Below are positions 42,551 to 50,020 of a DNA stretch of 64,000 bases, in pieces; positions within the stretch are counted from its first letter, which is position 1; every line of letters starts with the position of its first letter. Location: the NCBI RefSeq assembly GCF_014646515.1, contig NZ_BMNK01000001.1, positions 290,745 through 354,744 on the forward strand. The letters run 5' to 3'. Source of the stretch: Nonomuraea glycinis (lineage in GTDB: Bacteria; Actinomycetota; Actinomycetes; Streptosporangiales; Streptosporangiaceae). The position numbers and the translations under genes were made by a program. Under the pieces are notes generated by a model, which was given only the letters and a program-made list of their open reading frames with translations, did no database searches and had not been told where the DNA came from.

Positions 42551-43003
42551 TTAGCCTGCAGTTAGGCAGTCCAGGCCGTGCGGTGGCCGGTCCGGCGCAT
42601 CGTCCGTCGTGAACACTTCGGCCCACACTGTGTTCCAGCCGAGAGGTTGGGGCTGTGTCCCCCACCTGGCCGATACCTGCTCGACCAGCCAGAGCCCCCG
42701 CCCATGACAGTCCTCATCGCCGGACTCGCGGGGGCAGGGGGAGGTCTGTTCCCCTTCATCGGTCACCTCGATCCGGACCAGCGTGTCACTGATCGCCGCG
42801 ACCTCCACGGTGACCAGTCCGCCGCACCGCGCTGAGCGGGTATGCAGGACGGAGTTGGACACCAATTCGCTGACCACGAGTTCCGCGTTCTTCACGTTCC
42901 GGTGCCCCGCCGCCGTAAGCGTGCGCCCGACACAGTGCCGGATCACCGGCACCGCCCAATCCACCCCCGGAACCACCGTCTCGACCAGAAACCTCTCCGT
43001 CAT
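42551..43003 (-). CDS. HATPase_c anti-sigma-factor-like ATP-binding protein
   Basis: 150 residues from ATG 43003 with GGAGG upstream; the longer upstream frame is not coding. It has the ATPase N box ELVVSELVSNSVLHT (catalytic Glu and Asn), G1 box VTDEG and G2 box GRGLWLVEQVSARWG. This is the SpoIIAB/RsbW-like single-domain kinase used widely in actinobacteria. It is the second gene of a pair starting at 43386 (ATGA overlap) and lies beside a divergent XRE-DUF5753 gene, the arrangement known from WhiJ-like loci. Confidence 0.88.
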   Translation of the reverse strand: MTERFLVETVVPGVDWAVPVIRHCVGRTLTAAGHRNVKNAELVVSELVSNSVLHTRSARCGGLVTVEVAAISDTLVRIEVTDEGEQTSPCPRESGDEDCHGRGLWLVEQVSARWGTQPQPLGWNTVWAEVFTTDDAPDRPPHGLDCLTAG

Positions 43004-43386
43004 TGCGCCGCCTCCCAGATCCGTCGGAAACCGGAGTCGCTCAGGTCCGCCCACTGCTGCCTGCCGTGACCCCACGTGAAGATCCACCGCCCATCCCGAA
43101 CCGTCACCCTCACCCGCAAAGCCCCCGAAGCCCGCTCGATCAGGACGAACGGCTCGCAGCCCTTCGGTAGGACGAGCGAGGTCCTCAGGCCCACCTCTCG
43201 CAGCGCCCATGCCAGCCGCCCTAAGCCGACGTACCGCTCTTCCTCGGGGGTGCGTTGCCTTGAAGGTTGGTGCGTCGCGCTTGCTCGCGTCCGAATCCGT
43301 CGCACTGGGTCAGTCGCCCCTTTGCTAGCCGGAATGGCCAAGGTCTGAGTCGTAGAGAGATCGGCATGCGGCCGATGCGTCGACAT
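43000..43386 (-). CDS. Hypothetical protein of the WhiJ-like module
   Basis: About 128 residues from ATG 43386. The first 50 residues are polar and disordered. Residues 50-128 form a small alpha/beta domain (GLGRLAWALREVGLRTSLVL; ALRVRVTVRDGRWIFTWG; FRRIWEAAQ). Similar short proteins often sit just before HATPase genes in actinobacteria and may be their partners; the function is unknown. The stop overlaps the HATPase start. Confidence 0.7.
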   Translation of the reverse strand: MSTHRPHADLSTTQTLAIPASKGATDPVRRIRTRASATHQPSRQRTPEEERYVGLGRLAWALREVGLRTSLVLPKGCEPFVLIERASGALRVRVTVRDGRWIFTWGHGRQQWADLSDSGFRRIWEAAQ

Positions 43387-43469
43387 GTGCTGGCCGTTCG
43401 TTTCGAGAACGGTCGGCACGTCGAAGGCTTACAATCTGGAAGTTACCTCGGAGAGATTACCAATGGTAG

Positions 43470-43495
43470 CTTCCAAAGGAAGTTTCCTTTGGAAG
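43470..43495. promoter_or_regulatory. Perfect inverted-repeat operator ahead of the XRE regulator
   Basis: CTTCCAAAGGAA, GT, TTCCTTTGGAAG: two 12-base arms with perfect complementarity. Flanking GGAAGTT repeats (43438 and 43491) extend the pattern. It lies 18 bases before the regulator's GTG in the divergent gap. Confidence 0.8.
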
Positions 43496-43513
43496 TTTCC
43501 AGAAAGGTGTGAC

Positions 43514-44368
43514 GTGTCAGCAGAGACGAGCCCGACCGTGCGCAGGCGTCGCCTAGCATCTGAGCTAAGACGGTTGAGAACTGATCGTGATATGTCAATG
43601 CAAGTGGTGGCGAAACGGATGGAGATGACCGCCGCATCGCTCAGCCGTATCGAAACAGGGCGCCGCGGGATCAGGCCTCGTGACCTTCGGGCGCTTCTCG
43701 ACCTCTACAGCGTTGCGGGGAACGAACGGGAAGAGCTGCTCGCGCTCTCGCGGGAAGCTCAGCAGAAGGGATGGTGGCAGCAATACGGAAGCGTTCTGTC
43801 CAGTGAGTACGCCACCTTGATCGGACTTGAGGCGGAAGCGAGCACCGTAGAGAACTTCGAGCAGAGCCTTGTTCCTGGCCTGCTGCAGACAGAAGCCTAC
43901 GCACGGGCGATCACCGCAGTATTCCGCCCAGGGGACTCGCCGGAGGATATAGATGGGCTCGTTGCCGTGCGCCTCAAGCGTCAGGAACGTCTTCGTGACA
44001 GTGAGTTCAATCTGTCCGTGATCGTAAGTGAAGCTGTGACCTGCCAGCATGTTGGGAGTCCGGAGGTCAGGGCCGAGCAGTTCCGACACCTCGCGCAGGC
44101 GAACCGTCAGGCCAACGTCATGGTCCAAGTCCTGCCGTTTCGGGCGGGAGAGCATGCAGCGCTGACCGGATCATTCAGCATCCTGGGGTTCCCTGCTACG
44201 ACCGATCAGGACATCGTGTACCTGGAGAACATGACCAGTGCCGTCTACCTGGAAGAACCTCCAGAGGTGCGCATGTACAAGTCGGTGTACGACTATCTGA
44301 AGGCTGCCGCGCTCAGCCCGAAAGATTCAGCATCTATGCTGATAAAGGTAGCGGAAGGTCTCGCGTGA
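43514..44368 (+). CDS. XRE-family regulator with DUF5753 domain (WhiJ-like)
   Basis: 284 residues from GTG 43514. The helix-turn-helix is in residues 12-70 (LRRLRTDRDMSMQVVAKRME with MTAASLSRIETGRRGI). The DUF5753 domain covers residues 100-280, with the conserved start ENFEQSLVPGLLQTEAYARA, MVQVLPFRAGEHAALTGSFS and VYLENMTSAVYLEE. Such proteins control development or secondary metabolism with small DUF397 partners; two DUF397 genes follow, the first overlapping by 4 bases. Likely autoregulated by the palindrome just upstream. Confidence 0.92.
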   Translation: MSAETSPTVRRRRLASELRRLRTDRDMSMQVVAKRMEMTAASLSRIETGRRGIRPRDLRALLDLYSVAGNEREELLALSREAQQKGWWQQYGSVLSSEYATLIGLEAEASTVENFEQSLVPGLLQTEAYARAITAVFRPGDSPEDIDGLVAVRLKRQERLRDSEFNLSVIVSEAVTCQHVGSPEVRAEQFRHLAQANRQANVMVQVLPFRAGEHAALTGSFSILGFPATTDQDIVYLENMTSAVYLEEPPEVRMYKSVYDYLKAAALSPKDSASMLIKVAEGLA

Positions 44369-44598
44369 CGCGGTTACGGAAGGGGCGCGGGATGCAGAAG
44401 GCGGAAACTGAGTGGGTGAAGAGCCCCTATAGCGGCGGAAATGGCAACTGTATCGAGCTCAGAAGGCGGGACGGGATGATCGAGGTTCGTGACTCGAAGA
44501 ATCCGAACGGTCCCATCCTGCGCTTCACCGACGCAGAGGTCGCCGCCTTCCGTCTTGGTCTCGCCGATGGCGCGTTCGACCCCATTATTGGGTCATGA
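44365..44598 (+). CDS. DUF397 protein, partner of the XRE regulator
   Basis: 77 residues from GTG 44365 (overlapping the regulator's stop) or 68 from ATG 44392. It has the DUF397 pattern WVKSPYSGGNGNCIELRR, VRDSKNPNGPILRFTDAEV and AFRLGLADGAFD. The family is known as small partners of XRE-DUF5753 regulators that modulate their DNA binding. Confidence 0.92.
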   Translation: MTRLRKGRGMQKAETEWVKSPYSGGNGNCIELRRRDGMIEVRDSKNPNGPILRFTDAEVAAFRLGLADGAFDPIIGS

Positions 44599-44704
44599 GT
44601 CGTACGGCCTGATGCGTTTAATCTGGAGGGGGCGAAGGCTGATCTCGGACCTGGCTAAATGATCGATTCTGTGGAACTTGTCCGGTTATTCACGGAAAGT
44701 CCGG

Positions 44705-44944
44705 GTGTCTCAAGTGGACCTGTCTGACATCAAGTGGCACAAGAGCGCGCGCAGTGGCGACGGCGCGAACTGCGTTGAGGTAGCTGCCGTGGACGCTCAA
44801 GATCTCCAGCTCGACAAGGCCGAGGTCGCGGATCGCCTGTTCCTCGTACGTGATTCCAAGGACCCCGACGGCCCTGTTCTCGCGTTCACCCCGGCGGAGC
44901 GGCGCGCGTTCGCCGAGGGGCCCAAGGATGGCGAGTTGAGCTGA
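44705..44944 (+). CDS. Second DUF397 protein
   Basis: About 79 residues from GTG 44705 with GGAAAG upstream (a TTG at 44678 is possible). Pattern: WHKSARSGDGANCVEV, an 11-residue insertion (DAQDLQLDKAE), then LVRDSKDPDGPVLAFTPAE and FAEGPKDGEL. It is a paralogue of the upstream DUF397 protein, and paired copies are frequent. Confidence 0.9.
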   Translation: MSQVDLSDIKWHKSARSGDGANCVEVAAVDAQDLQLDKAEVADRLFLVRDSKDPDGPVLAFTPAERRAFAEGPKDGELS

Positions 44945-45032
44945 CTGCAGTTCCACTGGATTCGTGAGCCCCCGCCGCCAGCGGGAAAATCCCTTGAGGC
45001 CAGGGCCGTGATGCGAGAGCATCAGCGGCCGT

Positions 45033-46217
45033 ATGACCCTCTTTCGCAACCGTGATTTCACTGTCTTCCTGTCCGTGCAGGCCCTGTCGGTGGCCGGTGA
45101 CTCGTTCTCGATGCTCGCCATCCCCCTGCTGGTCCTGCACGCGACCGGCTCCGTCGTGCAGATGGGCGTCCTGACCGCTCTGTCCGGAGCCGCGTCACTC
45201 TTGGCAGGGGTGTTCGCCGGCCACCTCGCCGATCGCCTGGACCGTCGCCGCCTGCTCATCGGCTGCGACCTCGCCCGCGCCGCGCTCTACGGCGCCATCC
45301 CGATCGTCTGGATCTTCGGTCCGCAGATCTGGCTGCTGTACGTGATCGTCCCCTTGGGCGCCGCCCTCGGCATGTTGTTCCAGGTCACCTACGTCACGGT
45401 GGTGCCCAGCCTGGTCGAACCCGATCAGATCACCCAGGCCAACAGCCGTCTGTACGCCGTCTACGCCGCGGGGAGCATCGGTGGCCCCGCACTGGTCGGG
45501 GTGATCTCTGAGGCGTACGGCCCGGTGGTCGCGATCGGCATCGACGCCGCGAGCTTCGTGCTGTCCGCGCTCGGCATCCTGCTGATCCGGCTACGCCCGG
45601 CCACAGCGCCGGAGGACCGGGGCGGCCTGCTCGAAGGCGCCAGGTTCCTGTGGCGGCAGCCGGTGCTGCGCTCGCTGACCATCCTGCTGACCTTCTTCAT
45701 CTTCCTGACCGCAGGGGTGGACGACATCGTCATATACCACCTCAAGCACGACCTCGCCCAGAACGATGACGCCATCGGCCTGGTCCTGGCTTGCGCGGCC
45801 GTCGGCACCATCCTGGGCGCCCCGCTGATCGCCCGCATCCGCAAGGCGATCGGATTCGGTCGCACCTGGGTGGCCGCCACCACGCTGTCCGGCCTGGCGA
45901 TGGGCTGTATCGGGCTGGCCACCGGCGTGCCTTCGATCGCCGTCCTCATGGCGCTGTTCGTGTTCGGTACGGCCGTCGCGGGAATCTGCTCCCAGTCCTT
46001 CCGCCAGGAGGTCACCCCCAGCCACCTTCTGGGCAGGGTCACCGCCGCCTTCTGGACCATCCACTACGTCCTGGGCCCCGCCGGCGCCGCCCTCCTCACC
46101 CTCGGCGCCTCCCACCTCGGCGTCGCCACCGTGGCGGCCATAGCCGGTGCGGGCTGCGTCCTGGTCTCCTTGTCCGGCCTCCTTACTCCGATCCACCGCC
46201 CCCTCCCGCCCGGCTGA
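45033..46217 (+). CDS. MFS transporter (efflux type)
   Basis: 394 residues, about 12 transmembrane segments. The MFS signature loop GHLADRLDRRRLLIGCDL lies between helices 2 and 3, and the N-terminal FRNRDFTVFLSVQALSVAGD is typical of the MFS_3/enterobactin-exporter-like group. It probably exports a small molecule. A decayed MarR gene follows 100 bases later and may once have regulated it. Confidence 0.9.
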   Translation: MTLFRNRDFTVFLSVQALSVAGDSFSMLAIPLLVLHATGSVVQMGVLTALSGAASLLAGVFAGHLADRLDRRRLLIGCDLARAALYGAIPIVWIFGPQIWLLYVIVPLGAALGMLFQVTYVTVVPSLVEPDQITQANSRLYAVYAAGSIGGPALVGVISEAYGPVVAIGIDAASFVLSALGILLIRLRPATAPEDRGGLLEGARFLWRQPVLRSLTILLTFFIFLTAGVDDIVIYHLKHDLAQNDDAIGLVLACAAVGTILGAPLIARIRKAIGFGRTWVAATTLSGLAMGCIGLATGVPSIAVLMALFVFGTAVAGICSQSFRQEVTPSHLLGRVTAAFWTIHYVLGPAGAALLTLGASHLGVATVAAIAGAGCVLVSLSGLLTPIHRPLPPG

Positions 46218-46318
46218 CCTTCTGCTGTCATGTGGCCGCGCCGAAACTTGGGCAGAGCGCCTGGTCCGTCGACGTGCGAGATAGTCAGGGATCTGATGGT
46301 CCGAGCTAAAATCAGTGA

Positions 46319-46450
46319 GTGAGCCAAGAGCCCAAGGACGCCGTCGATCTCGTGCTGGAGCAGTGGCGGCGGGAGCGGCCCGATCTTGATCTTCCGCGAC
46401 GGGCGTATTCGCGCGTATCGCGCGGCTGACTCGGCTGAGCCGTAAACACA
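46319..46450 (+). pseudogene. Frameshifted N-terminal remnant of a MarR-family regulator
   Basis: From GTG 46319, VSQEPKDAVDLVLEQWRRER followed by PDLD is the usual MarR-family N-terminal helix. The frame then changes: the expected RIARLTRLSR continues in another frame at about 46413, while the original frame stops at 46429. No helix-turn-helix follows, so the gene is truncated and shifted. Confidence 0.7.
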
Positions 46451-46477
46451 AGAAGGGGAAGTCTCAAGGGGTGAGTT

Positions 46478-46906
46478 ATGCCGCTGCTGGTGGTGGGCTA
46501 TGACCGGCACCCGGCCGCGCAGAGTGCGCTGCGGACGGCCGCCGAGTTGGCCGACCGGCTGCGGGCGCGGCTGCTGGTCCTGCACGTCGTCGATCTGGAG
46601 GACTACCCCATCGACCCTGACGCCGCCGACTGGGAGGCTTGGGCCGAGCGGGCGGTGAGTGCCGAACGCGCCTCGGCTGAGGCGCTGCTGGCCGCGCACC
46701 GGCTGCCGTGGTCGTTCCAGGTGGACCACGGCGAACCGGGGCGGCGGTTGCTGGAGCTGGCCGCCCGCCATGACGCGCTGATGATCGTCATCGGCGTGGT
46801 CCGGCACGAATGGGGGGCGCATCTGCTGACCGGTTCGGTCGCCAAGCAGCTCACCCGCCACACCGACCGGCCGGTGCTCCTGGTGCCCGAACAGCACCCC
46901 CTCTGA
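46478..46906 (+). CDS. Universal stress protein (UspA family)
   Basis: 142 residues. A single Usp domain: LLVVGYDRHPAAQSALRTAA at the start, LLVLHVVDLED, and the ATP-binding type end VIGVVRHEWGAHLLTGSVAK with LTRHTDRPVLLVP (the G-2x-G-9x-G(S) motif is partly degenerate). Cytoplasmic stress protein with its own GGGGAAG ribosome-binding site. Confidence 0.9.
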   Translation: MPLLVVGYDRHPAAQSALRTAAELADRLRARLLVLHVVDLEDYPIDPDAADWEAWAERAVSAERASAEALLAAHRLPWSFQVDHGEPGRRLLELAARHDALMIVIGVVRHEWGAHLLTGSVAKQLTRHTDRPVLLVPEQHPL

Positions 46907-46954
46907 CAGCGCGATGGCCCAGGAGCGGTTCCTCGGTATGTACGAGGGCGCTGC

Positions 46955-47410
46955 CTATCCGGCCGAGACGGTGGGTCGTCCGCCGTTCGCCGGCTCGGGG
47001 GAGTTGGTCCGCCAGGCCAGCCAGCCGCGGCACAGCACGTAGGCGATCAGGGTCGTCCCCGTGACGGCGAGATCGATGAGCGCGGTGAGCGGCGCGTCGG
47101 GCAGGTGCCACATCACGAAGGAGTAAGCGGTGATCGCGCCCTTCTGGAAGAGAAGGAGCTCCCACAGGCCCTTTTGCCTGCGCGGTGAGACGGTGAGGAT
47201 GACCCATATCCCCGCGAAGAAGATGTACGCGAACGTCCGCCAGGCCTCGGTGATGACGCGCTCATCGGACACGCTGGCCATGATCATCAGGCCGCTCGCG
47301 AACGCTAAGAGGGCCGCGGCGGCGTTGACGGCCATGATCCCGCGCCCGATTCGATCTGCCCAGGGCGCGGGGTGGGCAACGGTGGCGGTGGCGTCGGTTG
47401 CAGCGGTCAT
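46955..47410 (-). CDS. Four-helix integral membrane protein
   Basis: 151 residues from ATG 47410 with AAGGAGC upstream. A polar N-terminus precedes four hydrophobic segments (IMAVNAAAALLAFASGLMIM; TFAYIFFAGIWVILTV; GAITAYSFVMWHL; ALIDLAVTGTTLIAYVL). No family is named with confidence. It is divergent from a TetR gene with repeated operator-like elements between them, so it is likely repressed by that regulator. Confidence 0.8.
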   Translation of the reverse strand: MTAATDATATVAHPAPWADRIGRGIMAVNAAAALLAFASGLMIMASVSDERVITEAWRTFAYIFFAGIWVILTVSPRRQKGLWELLLFQKGAITAYSFVMWHLPDAPLTALIDLAVTGTTLIAYVLCRGWLAWRTNSPEPANGGRPTVSAG

Positions 47411-47497
47411 GAAAGCTCCTTGTCCCGTGGGGTGAGCGCCGTTCAGGCAGGTCACAGGGCATGGCCAACCATCGGTGATGGGCGCTAATTTGAGTTA

Positions 47498-47544
47498 CGA
47501 GTCATAACGATAGCGTCGAGTCGTAGCGAAAACAACGGCGCTAC
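47498..47544. promoter_or_regulatory. Operator-like repeats between membrane protein and TetR genes
   Basis: CGAGTCATAACG (47498-47509) and CGAGTCGTAGCG (47517-47528) are direct repeats 19 bases apart. GTAGCG (47523-47528) also pairs with CGCTAC (47539-47544). The region lies just before the TetR ATG. Confidence 0.55.
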
Positions 47545-47553
47545 ACTCTTGTC

Positions 47554-48249
47554 ATGTCCGTGAACGCCACCCCCGAACACCCGACCCGCCGCGAACGGCT
47601 CCGGCAGCAGACGGTTGATGAGATCAAGCAACGTGCCTTCGAGCTCGTCGACGCGAGTGGAGCGCACGATGTGACGATCGCGTCGGTGGGGAAGGCCATG
47701 GGCATGACCCCGCCGGCGCTCTACCGCTACTTCCCGTCACGCGAAGCTCTGCTGGCGGCGCTCGTCGTCGACGCCTACGCCGACCTCGGCTCCACCGTCG
47801 CGACGGCCGCACAGAACGCGACCGGGCAGGACGCCCGGGGTCGGGTCACCCTCATAGCCGACACGTACCGGCGCTGGGCGCTGACCTATCCACGCCGATA
47901 CACGATGCTCTTCTCCGACCGCTCGCGGGACGTGCCGGACTCCCCGGACGGCATCGCCAGGGTCAACGAAGGCATGCTTCCCCTGCTCACCGCTCTGAGG
48001 GAGCTCACGTCGCCATCCTCATCCGACGGCGCCACTCCACTCGACGAGGAGTTGCTGCGGTGGGGGCAGGCGATCGGCGCACCCGCGGACATCACGCCGA
48101 CAGCGCTGCGGCTCGCTGTGCTCACCTGGTCCCGCATGCACGGCCTCATCTCGCTCGAGATCGCCGGCGCCTTCGACAACATGAACATGGACGCCGGGCT
48201 CCTGATGGCCACGGAGATCGAGAGCGTGGTCGAATCGGCCGGCGGCTAG
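47554..48249 (+). CDS. TetR-family regulator (WHG-domain type)
   Basis: 231 residues. The helix-turn-helix is in residues 20-70 (VDEIKQRAFELVDASGAHDV, TIASVGKAMGMTPPALYRYF, PSREALLAAL). The C-terminal domain (DTYRRWALTYPRRYTMLFSD; LAVLTWSRMHGLISLEIAGA) is the TetR_C_13/WHG type. Likely represses the divergent four-helix membrane protein and itself; the ligand is unknown. Confidence 0.9.
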   Translation: MSVNATPEHPTRRERLRQQTVDEIKQRAFELVDASGAHDVTIASVGKAMGMTPPALYRYFPSREALLAALVVDAYADLGSTVATAAQNATGQDARGRVTLIADTYRRWALTYPRRYTMLFSDRSRDVPDSPDGIARVNEGMLPLLTALRELTSPSSSDGATPLDEELLRWGQAIGAPADITPTALRLAVLTWSRMHGLISLEIAGAFDNMNMDAGLLMATEIESVVESAGG

Positions 48250-48468
48250 ATCTCCCCATGTCAGCGGGCGAAGACTGTCGCTGGTGCCCGCCGCCACCAA
48301 GGATCCTCCTCGGGAACGGCCGGAAGCTCGGTGTAGGGTCCGCGCTTGCGTGAGCATTCGCTGCTGCCGAAACGCCGGAATCCGGGTCTGATGCGCACTG
48401 TGGGAATGATCTGCTGGCTCGTGCCGCTGCTCAGCCGCGTGGCACCGGCTGACGGCACCACGTGTCGT

Positions 48469-49392
48469 TCAGAAGGGGGCCCGGCCGAGCTGTGTGCGCT
48501 CGGGCAGCATGACCGGCTCCTCGGAGGCCCGCCTCAGCACGGTCCTGGCGACCAGCGCCGCCATGCCGACGCTGAGCACCGCGCCGGCCGCGAGCGCCGT
48601 GACGAACCACGGCGACGCCTCCATGAGGCCCATGGCCACCAGCACCGCCACCGCCAGCCACGCGATCGCGTTCAAGATGGCCGCCACGATCAGCGACTTG
48701 CCGACGGCGCGCGCGGCGGACCTCAGCGCGGGTGACGTCGCCGCGATGAGCGGCAGCGGCAGGATCAGCGCCATGAGGGGCGGCACGAAGAAACCGCCCG
48801 TGATGGCGCCGCCGAGCAGTCCGAGTGGTTGGCCGGCGCCTAGCATGAGGCCGGCGTATATGGTCAGGACGAACACGATCGGCAGGGCGATGGCCAGGCC
48901 GGTCACGACCACTCGATGCCCGGTCGTCCGGGCCGCCCCGAGCGGGGCACGCTTGCTGGCGGCGCGTACGGCGGGGTTGAGTTGCGCCAGCGACAGCAGT
49001 GTCATCGCGCCCGCCGAGGCGAACATGGTCGTGGCCGTTCTGCGCAGCTCGCCGGCGAGCGATCCGGCACGCGCCGCCTCGGCCCACACGCCCTGCAGGC
49101 TGGCTATGTCGCGGACGCTTAGGCTCCACAACAACCACAGGCCATAGACCCCCGCGACCAGGACCGCCGCGAGCGGCAGGCGCAGCGGCCGGGCACCGGG
49201 GATGCGCCGGTGGTGCAGCCACGCGTCGCCGGCCCCGGCGGCCAGGTCGGCCACCGTGCGCAACCGCACCGGCCGCGAGGCGACCAGGTCGGCGACCTCC
49301 TCGCCGTATCGCTCCCGCCACGCCTTCGGGTAGAGGCTCAGCACGGCCCCTGCCGCCGCTCGCAACACGCCTGCCCCCATGCTTCGCCTCAT
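48469..49392 (-). CDS. Multi-pass membrane protein paired with PadR
   Basis: About 307 residues from ATG 49392, overlapping the PadR stop (ATGA). The cytoplasmic N-terminal part (LSLYPKAWRERYGEEVADLV) is the typical start of permease-like proteins encoded after PadR regulators. Six or seven hydrophobic segments follow. The function is unknown; such pairs are common in actinobacteria and respond to envelope or antibiotic signals. Confidence 0.82.
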   Translation of the reverse strand: MRRSMGAGVLRAAAGAVLSLYPKAWRERYGEEVADLVASRPVRLRTVADLAAGAGDAWLHHRRIPGARPLRLPLAAVLVAGVYGLWLLWSLSVRDIASLQGVWAEAARAGSLAGELRRTATTMFASAGAMTLLSLAQLNPAVRAASKRAPLGAARTTGHRVVVTGLAIALPIVFVLTIYAGLMLGAGQPLGLLGGAITGGFFVPPLMALILPLPLIAATSPALRSAARAVGKSLIVAAILNAIAWLAVAVLVAMGLMEASPWFVTALAAGAVLSVGMAALVARTVLRRASEEPVMLPERTQLGRAPF

Positions 49393-49712
49393 GCCGTCCC
49401 CCACGCCACTCGCCTGACTCCCGCCTGCTCGACCCGGCGCAGGGTGGCGAGCTGCTCGCGCAGCGCGTCACGCCCTCCGTCGGTGATCCGGTACGGCTTG
49501 CGTCGCTCGGCCGGCTCCACCGCCTCGATCCAGCCGCGCTCCTCCAGCCGCATCAACGCCCCGTAAAGGGTGCCCGGCTCCAGCGACGTGCCCGAGAACT
49601 CCTCGATGTCGCTGATCATCCGATAGCCGTGTTTCTGGCCCTCGGCGAGGCTGATGAGCACGAGCAGCGCCACATCCGTGAAGCGGCCGAGCTCCTGTGT
49701 CCTGCGTGCCAT
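49389..49712 (-). CDS. PadR-family transcriptional regulator
   Basis: 107 residues. Winged helix: DVALLVLISLAEGQKHGYRM, EPGTLYGALMRLEERGWIEA and RRKPYRITDGGRDALREQL, all PadR hallmarks; it is the short form. First gene of a two-gene operon with the membrane protein, which it probably represses along with itself. Confidence 0.92.
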   Translation of the reverse strand: MARRTQELGRFTDVALLVLISLAEGQKHGYRMISDIEEFSGTSLEPGTLYGALMRLEERGWIEAVEPAERRKPYRITDGGRDALREQLATLRRVEQAGVRRVAWGTA

Positions 49713-49738
49713 GTATTCAGTAAAGCTTAGTAAGTATC
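49713..49738. promoter_or_regulatory. AT-rich candidate PadR operator
   Basis: Directly upstream of the padR start, an AT-rich island in GC-rich DNA. On the minus strand TTACT occurs twice 10 bases apart around a central AAGCTT. PadR proteins commonly bind such AT-rich sites overlapping their own promoter. Confidence 0.4.
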
Positions 49739-49778
49739 ACTGAGCAAGTCCTAGCGCGTCCGCAGTCAGCCGCACGCA

Positions 49779-49913
49779 GTGCCCGAGCCGGTGACCGCGA
49801 AGGTCATCGCGGTGCTCGTGGCGACGATCGTGTCCTACGTAAAGGGATCAGACCACGCTCGGTTCAGTGTGAAAGGCGAGTTCTGGATCGGTCACCGCTG
49901 GATCTGGATGTAG
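49779..49913 (+). CDS. Possible 44-residue membrane peptide
   Basis: Small frame from GTG: a hydrophobic stretch AKVIAVLVATIVSYV and a Trp-rich end (FWIGHRWIWM). No ribosome-binding site is convincing. It lies in a 300-base gap between the PadR and ABC exporter genes that otherwise shows nothing. Weak evidence. Confidence 0.2.
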   Translation: MPEPVTAKVIAVLVATIVSYVKGSDHARFSVKGEFWIGHRWIWM

Positions 49914-50020
49914 ATCAACGGCCCCGTCCCTGACGGCCCGGTACTGGGCGGATTTGCGCATTCACTGCGCATCAAGAGCCGACATTGCGCATCGGATCGC
50001 GGATCCTACACTCGTAGTCA

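Noticed and set aside
48250-48468. Minus-strand 66-codon frame as a transposase remnant
   Set aside because: Arg/Pro-rich ending without any transposase motif or terminal repeats.
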